A DNA stretch of 45,988 bases. Source: Chloroflexota bacterium. GTDB taxonomy: Archaea > Iainarchaeota > Iainarchaeia > Iainarchaeales > GCA-2688035. The DNA lies in assembly GCA_017610335.1 (NCBI GenBank), contig JAFCCG010000006.1, forward strand, positions 1 through 45,988. The letters run 5' to 3'. Numbering within the stretch: position 1 is the stretch's first letter; every line of letters begins with the position of its first letter. The translations under genes were made by a program, and so were the position numbers. Of this stretch, positions 39,542-45,988 are shown in pieces. A model generated the notes under the pieces. The model worked only from the letters and a program-made list of their open reading frames with translations, had not been told where the DNA came from and did no database searches.

Positions 39542-39619
39542 CTACAGTTCTTTGTATAGGTAATTTGCAAATACTCCTATTATTACTAAAAGAACGAGGG
39601 CTGCAACCGCTATTATCAT
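39542..39619 (-). CDS. 25-residue single-span membrane peptide
   Basis: The frame MIIAVAALVLLVIIGVFANY followed by LYKEL is one hydrophobic span ending with a charged tail. It starts 3 nt after the stop of the upstream small membrane gene, so the two are likely co-translated. Too short for certainty. Confidence 0.4.
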   Translation of the reverse strand: MIIAVAALVLLVIIGVFANYLYKEL

Positions 39620-39622
39620 TAT

Positions 39623-39850
39623 TTAGGGAAAAGATTCAATAGGTGATTTAAATTCACATCCCTTTGTAACAACACATGAACCCAGTCCTCCTAATAAAGC
39701 GGCAACAAACAAACCAGCTGCTTCTACAAATAGATTTTTTGCTTCTTTCTGCCAATTTTCTTTTTCTGTTTTGATTCTATTCTTTTGAGCATTTGAAAAA
39801 AGAAATTTCGTTGCTCCCTGACTTAACTTTCCAAACCCCCCTTTTCCCAT
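39623..39850 (-). CDS. Small membrane-associated protein
   Basis: A 75-residue protein with a basic N-terminus (KFLFSNAQKNRIKTEKENWQ) and one hydrophobic segment (LFVEAAGLFVAALLGGLGSC), ending CVVTKGCEFKSPIESFP. It lies directly before a 25-residue membrane peptide on the same strand. The family is unknown; a peptide pair of this kind can form small channels or toxins, but nothing here proves it. Confidence 0.5.
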   Translation of the reverse strand: MGKGGFGKLSQGATKFLFSNAQKNRIKTEKENWQKEAKNLFVEAAGLFVAALLGGLGSCVVTKGCEFKSPIESFP

Positions 39851-40005
39851 TTTCCGCCATTTTATTCCAATCCGAATTCCAAACCAAGGCTTTTAAGGGA
39901 AAGAATCACCGGAAACCTGGACTATCCAAAGCGCTTTAAAAAGCAGATTCTTTATCTTAATGAGCAGGTTCATCAACACAGTTGCTTGTAGGAGTTGATA
40001 AAGAA

Positions 40006-40713
40006 ATGATTTCAGAAGAAAGAATAATGGGGTTTGTGGAAGGGGAAGGGTGCTTCAATATCGCAATCCAACGGTATATTGACAGGAAATCAAGGAAAAC
40101 AAGCAAAAAATGGGGGCACACTAATGCTCACTTGTTTCATATAAGGCCTTCTTTTAGGGTAGGTGTATGTGAAGCAGATCGTTGGATTCTAGATGAGATA
40201 AAAAACACTTTAGGTTTTGGAGCAATTTATTTGCAGAAAAGGTCTTTAAAAAATCCACGCGAACAAGATTTTGCACAGTATTATACAAAGAGTTTTGAAG
40301 AATGCTTGAAAACAAAAAATTTCTTTCAAAAACAGACATTTTATACTAGAAAAGGCCATGATTTTCAGCTATGGTGCAAATGCCTTCAAATTATAGACTC
40401 TGGCAATCATTTGAGTAAAGAGGGTATTTTGGAGATTTGTAAAATTCGTGACCAAATGAATTATTTGAAAACAAAAAACAAACGCAGTACGATAGAAATA
40501 AAAAAAATTCTTGAACTGAAACCATTGCATCTTATATCCCATTTTGACGAAAAACAAGAGAAACTTATACATAACAAAAACTTCAATCAAAAGACCTGGC
40601 TTGCCTCAAAACAAGGCAATCACCTAAAAGGTCGCTTAGAATCGAATGTGGAGGAAAAGCTAGCGGAAGTGGCAGAAACGGCAAATACTAATCAAAATAA
40701 TAGTGGAGGTTAG
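40006..40713 (+). CDS. LAGLIDADG homing endonuclease (single motif, free-standing)
   Basis: A 235-residue protein. RIMGFVEGEGCFNIAIQR near the start is a LAGLIDADG helix with its acidic residue, followed by PSFRVGVCEADRWILDEIKN and KNTLGFGAIYLQKRS and YYTKSFEECLKTKNFF, all typical of LAGLIDADG_1 enzymes of the I-CreI/intron type, which cut as dimers. ATG 40006 is chosen because GGAG lies 11 nt upstream. I see no rRNA or tRNA exon at its flanks, so it appears to be free-standing, perhaps beside a past insertion site. Confidence 0.85.
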   Translation: MISEERIMGFVEGEGCFNIAIQRYIDRKSRKTSKKWGHTNAHLFHIRPSFRVGVCEADRWILDEIKNTLGFGAIYLQKRSLKNPREQDFAQYYTKSFEECLKTKNFFQKQTFYTRKGHDFQLWCKCLQIIDSGNHLSKEGILEICKIRDQMNYLKTKNKRSTIEIKKILELKPLHLISHFDEKQEKLIHNKNFNQKTWLASKQGNHLKGRLESNVEEKLAEVAETANTNQNNSGG

Positions 40714-40915
40714 TCTAAAAACTCGTAAAATGGCTTCTAGAGGCGGATATGCTGTGTCCTGAGCATTATACTGCAATTTTGAGACATAATAGCATTTATA
40801 CCGAATCTCCACGTCTAGAACTTTTCAAAAAACGTTTATTTTGACCCTAATAATTGCAATGGTAGAAGTGTGGGTGGCGTCAATTCTAAGGTGGCGCAAG
40901 AGCCACAAAGACCTG

Positions 40916-41322
40916 TTATGTAGAAGTCACTGCCTGTTTCTCCTTGCTGAGCACTATTTTCTCGCCATCTTTGACTGAATTCAAAGCTTACATATCAAGG
41001 CTTCCTGAAAGCCTGGCAAAGAAATTGTAGGTGGAATATGCCTTTGGCCTGCTTCCTGTGCTGACAGGTGTTTTTCCAAAGAAAATGGCTATGGCAGGGC
41101 AGTCGGGTCAGATCCAATTTCGCCAGGCTAACACTACTGCCTGCCACGCTCTTGGGCTATACTAAAGCCCACCAAAAAGTAGATTTTCTCGTCTCATCTT
41201 TGGGATGTTCCCCGAATCGGCAGCGGCAGCTGTTCCAAGACCTTTTTCGCGGTCTCTGGATTCTCATCAGAGATTTCCACCAGCATCTCCAATTTCCCGA
41301 TTTTTATCCTGATTTTGTCCAT
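40916..41322 (-). pseudogene. Cyclophilin-like (DUF369-type) pseudogene
   Basis: From ATG 41322 the frame gives MDKIRIKIGKLEMLVEISDE and PETAKKVLEQLPLP, then hits TGA exactly where the family has W-x-D-E-x-Y-F (the next codons read DEKIYF). After several stops and shifts, AIFFGKTPVSTGSRPKAYST and YNFFARLSGSLDM appear in another frame near 41100-40970, then a further stop and KDGEKIVLSKEKQ to TAA at 40916. These are the typical N- and C-terminal halves of archaeal cyclophilin-like proteins of about 130 residues. Confidence 0.8.
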
Positions 41323-41440
41323 TGTTTGCCCTAGCCCTCTAATGCTGCAAAATTTACTAAAACAAGCACATATTATGTAGCATATAGCTACATAACCTAT
41401 TTTTCTGTTAAACTGTTCATCCAAAAAATCCAAACAAGAC

Positions 41441-42094
41441 TTATTTCAGCTTCACCCTTCTTTTCGGCGTTTTCTTCTTCTTTTTCCTTGCTCTTTTTAT
41501 TGCCTCTATTTGTGCAGCAATCTTCATCTTTTCCAGCTTGGTGTTGACGATTTTTTCAATGTCTATGTTCGATCTTTCGAAGAAATTTTTCGCAAGCTTT
41601 ATGTCGTCATTTGAGTACCCTATCGCTCTGAACTTTTCATGTATTTGCTCTAGGGTCAGTGGAAGATTTGCCGCAAGGTAGTACATTGCATATGAACCGC
41701 TTGTATGCCATCCTCCAAAGCAGGCTATTAGGAAGTTTTTTCTTGTAATCCTTGCTTCGTTTAGGAACGACTCATAGGTCCTGAATTCTTTCATATGTTT
41801 TGGGCTGATTAGCAGTGAGCTTGTTCCAATACCATGTGCCCTAAGCCTTGCCGGAAACAGTGGGTTAACGCCTCTCCTGTGAAAAAGTTCCTGCACTGTG
41901 ATGTCTCCTGTTTTTGCATCCTTTGGCTGGCCGTCAAACTGCTTTTGTGTAAGCGGGAATGTACAGAACACCTTGGTTATCTGCTCCCTTTTCAGCATTT
42001 CGATTGTTTTCCTGTCGGCAAGGTCAAGGTGTGTTAATCCGCCAATAAAAATCCTTGTTCCAGGGAGCCTCTTAAGAAGCAATTTTGAATCCAT
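41441..42094 (-). CDS. Phosphatase-like hypothetical protein
   Basis: A 217-residue protein starting MDSKLLLKRLPGTRIFIGGL. The segment NFLIACFGGWHTSGSYAMYY resembles the active-site loop of dual-specificity phosphatases (C-x5-R) preceded by a strand, with helices after it (LTLEQIHEKFRAIGYSNDD), but the Arg is Thr here. KVFCTFPLTQKQFDG precedes it. The C-terminus is very basic (ARKKKKKTPKRRVKLK). The resemblance is weak. TATA (GGTTTAAAAAG) lies about 27 bp before ATG 42094, supporting this start. Confidence 0.5.
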   Translation of the reverse strand: MDSKLLLKRLPGTRIFIGGLTHLDLADRKTIEMLKREQITKVFCTFPLTQKQFDGQPKDAKTGDITVQELFHRRGVNPLFPARLRAHGIGTSSLLISPKHMKEFRTYESFLNEARITRKNFLIACFGGWHTSGSYAMYYLAANLPLTLEQIHEKFRAIGYSNDDIKLAKNFFERSNIDIEKIVNTKLEKMKIAAQIEAIKRARKKKKKTPKRRVKLK

Positions 42095-42181
42095 TTCCAA
42101 ACTAATTGTGCTTTGCTTCTTTTTAAACCAATTTCTCTCAGGGCAAACCTTATTTAACCACCTAATCACACAATCTTTTCT

Positions 42182-43141
42182 ATGCCAAGGAAACAAACCA
42201 ATAGGTCTAAAAAGGTGGTCGGGCGCCAGAAACGAATGAAAAAAAAATGGGCTCATTCAAAACCTTCTAAGCAAAAACCTGTGAAAAAGTCAAGGCCTCG
42301 GCCTACAAGAAAGAAAGCTATTTTGTTAAAAAAATCCAAAAGCAGGGTTTCTCCTTGGAGGAGAAGGCTTGCTGCGGCTGCTCTTATTGGGGCGGTTACT
42401 TTTGGGTCTTTCGGTTGCAGCTATGTTGAAAGCAAAGCAAAAAGTGAGTTTACTTATTCAAAGTTTAGAGATGAGGCTGAAAAAAGTGCTGGCAGGGCGT
42501 TGGCGGGCGTTACAGGCGTTGTTCCTGGTGGCAGCAGTATTGGTAAGGACATTGGTTCAAAGGCTGTTGAGCTTGTTTTGGGTCCCAATCCTGAAAAGGT
42601 AATTAGGGGGATGAAAGGCAAGGTTCGTTTTGATTATTCTAAAGAAGGGCTTCCGGTCAAAAAAAATTTTTGGTTTAAGGCTATTGGCCTGAATCCTAAG
42701 AATAAACTGGACCAGAATGTAATTGATTATGTTGAAAGGGTTGAGAGAAACACATCGCTTTTTCCAGAAGAAATTATGCTTATTGTTGGTGTTAATGCTC
42801 ATTTAAGCCCTTATAATTTGAGGAAAAAGGTGCAGGTTCTTAAGGGTTTTCTTAGAAACCACTCTGCAACAATTTCTGCTCTTGGAAAGGATGCAAAGCG
42901 CTTTAAGCCAAAACTGAATCGCAAAAGAGAGATTATATTGGAGCAGTTAAGTGAAACCTTTTCTTCAAGGGACCAGATTGCCTGTGAGTTTCTGGGTCTT
43001 GACGGTATTCTCAGACTTATGTTTTCTTACCCGGAAGAATTTAACCATCTTATGGCAATCGGGCGCGCGAATTTTAATCCCGCCACCTGCAAAAGAGATT
43101 TGAACAATTATTATCTTGAACTCGCCAAAAAAAGGAATTAA
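42182..43141 (+). CDS. Basic membrane-anchored hypothetical protein
   Basis: A 319-residue protein. Residues 1-60 are strongly basic (KKVVGRQKRMKKKWAHSKPS), residues 62-82 are a hydrophobic span (RLAAAALIGAVTFGSFGCSY), and the rest is a soluble helical domain (YSKFRDEAEKSAGRALAGVT, FPEEIMLIVGVNAHLSPYNL). The basic stretch before the span suggests an N-in membrane anchor. The Cys is not in a good lipobox. TATA (CTTATTTAACC) lies about 28 bp upstream. Family not recognised. Confidence 0.6.
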   Translation: MPRKQTNRSKKVVGRQKRMKKKWAHSKPSKQKPVKKSRPRPTRKKAILLKKSKSRVSPWRRRLAAAALIGAVTFGSFGCSYVESKAKSEFTYSKFRDEAEKSAGRALAGVTGVVPGGSSIGKDIGSKAVELVLGPNPEKVIRGMKGKVRFDYSKEGLPVKKNFWFKAIGLNPKNKLDQNVIDYVERVERNTSLFPEEIMLIVGVNAHLSPYNLRKKVQVLKGFLRNHSATISALGKDAKRFKPKLNRKREIILEQLSETFSSRDQIACEFLGLDGILRLMFSYPEEFNHLMAIGRANFNPATCKRDLNNYYLELAKKRN

Positions 43142-43226
43142 ATTCCCAATTAAACTTTTTTTTGCCTGTGCTCAATTCACTGCTTCATGCAAACTTTTTT
43201 TAACAACCTTTCCCTAATTACTTTCT

Positions 43227-44297
43227 ATGCAAAGGAAAAAAAATAAAATTTCCAGGAGAAAATTCCTCAAAGACACCACCATAGCCACAGGCACTATGGC
43301 AACCGGCCGCCTTCCTGCTGCTTTTGCAAGCGGAAAAAAGCCCTCTGGGAAACAGCCTCAAACTAGTGCCTATAAGGGAAGGTACAAATCCGACTGGAAA
43401 AAGCTCTTCGAGTGCTATCCTGACTGGCAGAATTCAGTCAAGGGAAAGCGATGCGTCAAGTTAACGGACAGGGCGGCAGATTACTCTTGGGTCAGTCCGG
43501 AGTACGTAATTGACTATGTCAAGAGAGCCAGGGTCTCAGAGTCAACCTACGCCAAGATTGGCAAAGATCTTAAAAGCGTCAACAGGGCGCAGTCAAACAT
43601 TAAGGATTACTCCACTGAAAGCGGCAGAAAGCGCTACCAGCAGCTTGAGACCAGGAAAAAAGAGCTTTTGAAGCAATCTAGCATTATGCGCACACTGCTT
43701 GACGCCAACCTGGTGCGCAGCACTTTTTCAGACCTGCCAGCTCACGAGCTGCCGCCAAGCGGAACAGAGCTTTCCTCAGCGGTAATGGAAAGAAGCACTA
43801 CTGCAAGAATCAGCAGGCCGGCTGCAGGGAGCGAGGGCAAATCCATTTTTGACAGCATAAGGGACTGGCTTGGCTCCAAGCAGGAACCGTCACAGCCGGT
43901 CGAAAGACACCAAAGAATCCAAAGAGATGTGGCAAAACTCAGTCCTGGGTCAACCCTCAGGCAACCCATGCCCGAAACCACTAACAGCAGGTGGCTTGAC
44001 GTCTTCAAAACCTATCCCGGCTTGCGCCAAGGACTGAACCAGCCAAGGTACGCCAGGAACGCCAAGGCGGCTATTACTCTTGTTGACAGGGTTGCCACAA
44101 GCACCGGGGCAACTCCTATGGATGTGATTGCCGTTAGGAGAAAGTACGCTATAAGCAACTATGCCCTGCCTAAATACAAAAACATTACCCGGGCAGAGCG
44201 AAAGATATTCGATGCCCTGCTCAAAGAACAAAAGTCAAACAAGCAGGCCTTTGATTACATGGTAAGGGCAACAAGGTCCTGGTTCGCAAACAACTAA
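43227..44297 (+). CDS. Tat-signal exported protein with a duplicated domain
   Basis: A 356-residue protein. KNKISRRKFLKDTTIATG holds S-R-R-x-F-L-K at residues 9-15, an exact twin-arginine consensus, followed by a weakly hydrophobic stretch to about residue 36. Two similar domains follow: WKKLFECYPDWQNSVKGKRC at 57-76 (through VSPEYVIDYVKRARVSESTY) and WLDVFKTYPGLRQGLNQPRY at 256-275 (through ATPMDVIAVRRKYAISNYAL), separated by a charged and Pro/Ser-rich linker. It should be exported folded. Codon use is clearly GC-richer than the neighbours, suggesting transfer or different selection. Confidence 0.65.
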   Translation: MQRKKNKISRRKFLKDTTIATGTMATGRLPAAFASGKKPSGKQPQTSAYKGRYKSDWKKLFECYPDWQNSVKGKRCVKLTDRAADYSWVSPEYVIDYVKRARVSESTYAKIGKDLKSVNRAQSNIKDYSTESGRKRYQQLETRKKELLKQSSIMRTLLDANLVRSTFSDLPAHELPPSGTELSSAVMERSTTARISRPAAGSEGKSIFDSIRDWLGSKQEPSQPVERHQRIQRDVAKLSPGSTLRQPMPETTNSRWLDVFKTYPGLRQGLNQPRYARNAKAAITLVDRVATSTGATPMDVIAVRRKYAISNYALPKYKNITRAERKIFDALLKEQKSNKQAFDYMVRATRSWFANN

Positions 44298-44330
44298 GGC
44301 AAAACACAATTAGTTATGTATAAGAAATCC

Positions 44331-45020
44331 TTATTTTTTCTTTTTCTTCTTCATTTTTTCCTTTTTTGTCCTTCCACCGCGGCTTTTCTTTCTTTTGAGC
44401 TTTACTGTTCTTGCCATTGACCTTCTCGATGCTGTGCTTCCAAAGATTGTAGCACCTTCTCCCCTTTTGCTGCTTGACTTTCCAGACCCTTTTTTGCTAA
44501 CCCTTTTCGCAACAAATGTTTCTCCAACAAGTTTTTTTCCGGTAAGAACTTTTCTGTCAGGTCCGTAATCATAAATTATGTCGCCCCACGCGTCTGTTTC
44601 AATTTCTCCAAGCCAATTTCTTCTAGCCACCCTTTCCCCTGGCCTCATTTCTGTTCCCATTTCATAAACCGGCCGCGTTCCCCTCCTAGTATACCTGCTT
44701 GCCTTTCCCGGCTTTATTGTTCCGTCAGGCATTTTTCTTCCAACTGCCATGCTGAGCCTTGGTTGCTCGTATCCCAAAAACTTTGTCATTGCCGCCCTTT
44801 CAGACCTTCTGCCTGCCGTTGTCTTCTGCAGCCCTGCCTTTTGTAAAGATTCTCTGAGTTTTGCCCTCTGTGTCTGCGTTGGCTGCTTTGGCTTATTTTT
44901 AGTTTTACTGTGGAGGGTTTTCTTTTTTGAAGGCATTCCTATTGGAAAGTCTGTAAAGCCCACGATTGCCTTGTTTATTTTTCTTTTCGTTGCTCTTCGC
45001 ATTTGTCCTGGTTTTCTCAC
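44331..45020 (-). CDS. Very basic hypothetical protein
   Basis: A 229-residue protein with pI well above 10. The N-terminal part is RKPGQMRRATKRKINKAIVG; TDAWGDIIYDYGPDRKVLTG lies in the middle; the end is a Lys-rich tail (KLKRKKSRGGRTKKEKMKKK). GTG 45020 is chosen because AGAGGTTGATT lies a few bases upstream; an in-frame TTG at 45029 falls inside that site, and an ATG at 45002 is a fallback. Probably nucleic-acid binding. It converges on the Tat protein gene. Confidence 0.5.
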   Translation of the reverse strand: MRKPGQMRRATKRKINKAIVGFTDFPIGMPSKKKTLHSKTKNKPKQPTQTQRAKLRESLQKAGLQKTTAGRRSERAAMTKFLGYEQPRLSMAVGRKMPDGTIKPGKASRYTRRGTRPVYEMGTEMRPGERVARRNWLGEIETDAWGDIIYDYGPDRKVLTGKKLVGETFVAKRVSKKGSGKSSSKRGEGATIFGSTASRRSMARTVKLKRKKSRGGRTKKEKMKKKKKK

Positions 45021-45145
45021 TGAAATCAACCTCTTGAATAATTATTTCTTTTTCATTCCTTTTAATGCTTTCCTTTTTTTTTAGTTTGAAACTCTTTTTT
45101 TTGCATCTTAATAATTTAAATACCATTTAAGTCCTATATATAACA

Positions 45146-45682
45146 ATGTATTCAAAAATCGGGTGGACTGCAACAATTGTTGTGATTGCTTTAGCTGCAA
45201 TTGTTTTGTTTTATCCACCAGTTCTGCAGGATGACAACCAGACAGGGTTTTTTACGTTATATTTTGCATGTAATAACAATGGCTCTTGTCAATCAGGTTC
45301 TGGGGAAACCTATGCAAACTGCCCTAATGACTGTTGCAATGTAGATTGTTCTGCTAAAGATGATACTATATGTCATTCTGCTTGTGCTGGTTTTGCAGGC
45401 TGTTCTGCTGTTATTACTGGTTGTGATGACCTTGCTACTGGGGCCAGAATCTGTCTTAATGCAATAACTTGGACCCAATGCTGTTCTGGTGCTCCAACAA
45501 GCTGTTCGGTAGGAGAGTATTGTACTGCTGGTTTTTGTGGAGGCTGTTCAATTGCCTGTGACAATTTTTGTGAAAGCGCTGGCTGTTTTGGTGTAGATCC
45601 GGATTGTGATGTTTTGGGAGACGCAACAGGGGAATGCTGCGGAAATGGCGTTTGTGATGGAACAGAGAAATGGCGTTTGTGA
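45146..45682 (+). CDS. Cys-rich surface protein, N-terminal part before a duplication-induced frameshift
   Basis: A 178-residue frame. MYSKIGWTATIVVIALAAIV and LFYPPVL is an N-terminal anchor or signal. The rest has about 30 Cys (NCPNDCCNVDCSAKDDTICH, QCCSGAPTSCSVGEYC) ending at CCGNGVCDGTE, after which a duplicated 25-bp block shifts the frame to KWRL-stop. Deleting one copy joins it to the next frame. TATA (TTTAAATACC) lies about 33 bp upstream. Function probably adhesion or surface structure. Confidence 0.7.
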   Translation: MYSKIGWTATIVVIALAAIVLFYPPVLQDDNQTGFFTLYFACNNNGSCQSGSGETYANCPNDCCNVDCSAKDDTICHSACAGFAGCSAVITGCDDLATGARICLNAITWTQCCSGAPTSCSVGEYCTAGFCGGCSIACDNFCESAGCFGVDPDCDVLGDATGECCGNGVCDGTEKWRL

Positions 45683-45691
45683 TGGAACAGA
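45642..45691 (+). repeat. Perfect 25-bp tandem duplication in the surface-protein gene
   Basis: GAAATGGCGTTTGTGATGGA plus ACAGA occurs at 45642-45666 and again, identically, at 45667-45691. A length of 25 is not a multiple of 3, so each copy gained or lost switches the frame. Confidence 0.95.
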
Positions 45692-45988
45692 TGATTGTAT
45701 AACCTGTCCTGCAGACGGCTGTCCTGGGAGTGTTGTTTGCAGTGTTGATGTTGATTGTGATGATTCCAATTCTTTAACCACTGACACTTGCAGTAATCCT
45801 GGTGCCTGTGATTCAAGTTGTAGTAATGTTCCTTGTGTTGTTGCTTGTTCTGTTGCTGGTGATTGTGATGATTTTAATTCTTTGACTATTGATTCTTGTT
45901 CTGATGGTGGTACTTGTGCTGCTGTTTGTTCTAGTGTTCCTTGTGCTGTTGTTTGCAGTGTTGATGTTGATTGTGATGATTTTAATTC
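45657..45988 (+). CDS. Cys-rich surface protein, downstream frame (partial, runs off right edge)
   Basis: The frame opened after the duplication (NGVCDGTDDCITCPADGCPG) continues to the window end with tandem repeats of about 35 residues containing VDVDCDDSNSLTTDTC, AGDCDDFNSLTIDSC and VDVDCDDFNS. Each repeat has a D-x-D-C-D-D-x-N-S-L-T-x-D loop, as in calcium-binding surface repeats of adhesins, and a S-C-x-x-V-P-C spacer. An in-frame ATG at 45657 exists inside the duplicate, but the natural start is the upstream frame. The open end hides the full length. Confidence 0.7.
   Translation, partial: MEQRNGVCDGTDDCITCPADGCPGSVVCSVDVDCDDSNSLTTDTCSNPGACDSSCSNVPCVVACSVAGDCDDFNSLTIDSCSDGGTCAAVCSSVPCAVVCSVDVDCDDFN

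Noticed and set aside
40860-40920. Stretch resembling the 23S rRNA motif CTAAGGTAGCG near the LAGLIDADG gene
   Set aside because: The similarity is confined to a few bases and no other rRNA helix is recognisable, so it is not evidence for an rRNA intron.
41068-41334. 88-residue plus-strand frame
   Set aside because: It is the complement of the cyclophilin-like pseudogene, whose conserved motifs are on the minus strand.

Overview
The window looks like chromosomal DNA of an archaeon, most likely a DPANN-type lineage; a Diapherotrites-like genome is my guess, not something I can prove. Many ATGs sit about 25 nt downstream of a TATA box, so their mRNAs would be leaderless, while genes inside operons use GGAGG/GAGGTG ribosome sites. 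Archaeal-style genes include a PRC-barrel protein, a TRAM protein, an XPD-type Fe-S helicase, a XerA-like recombinase carrying an intein, and many small zinc ribbons. Several metabolic genes are of bacterial type (PanC, a type II pantothenate kinase, a long-form PyrF). I found no tRNA, rRNA or CRISPR array.

Layout. 0-7.5 kb: PRC-barrel fragment, winged-helix protein, intein-containing tyrosine recombinase, small membrane and zinc-ribbon proteins, and a TRAM protein with a long acidic repeat tail. 7.5-11.4 kb: tRNA-dihydrouridine synthase, a GGDEF protein, two coiled-coil proteins and a lipoprotein nuclease. 11.7-18.3 kb: Cys-rich lipoproteins, GIY-YIG protein, TMEM175-like channel, a two-gene ABC exporter, a methyltransferase-like protein, a membrane-protein/XRE-regulator pair, a ferritin-like protein and a zinc ribbon. 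18.4-24.4 kb: exported and coiled-coil proteins mixed with several broken genes, including a SET-domain relic. 24.7-29.7 kb: SPFH protein, transglutaminase-like protein, XPD-like helicase, kinase-like protein. 29.7-37.4 kb: a minus-strand cluster panE-panC-carB-coaW for CoA and pyrimidine synthesis, followed by pyrF on the plus strand. 37.4-46 kb: small conserved proteins, a LAGLIDADG endonuclease, a cyclophilin-like pseudogene, a twin-arginine-signal protein and a Cys-rich surface protein running off the right edge.

Two themes stand out. First, short tandem duplications (14, 23, 25, 30, 35 and about 61 bp) recur, often exactly at gene junctions. They separate genes that once overlapped, add lysine-rich repeats to the end of PanE, or break reading frames. 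The 25-bp copy in the surface-protein gene is a perfect repeat that could act as a reversible on/off switch. Second, there are at least six broken genes, some with nonsense codons as well as frameshifts, pointing to ongoing gene decay, although assembly indels must be excluded.

The clearest unusual item is the 417-residue intein inserted between the catalytic H-x-x-R box of the tyrosine recombinase and the following Ser. Its first LAGLIDADG motif has lost the catalytic acidic residue. A remnant of the panC 3' end beyond carB indicates that carB was inserted into an older panC-coaW operon.
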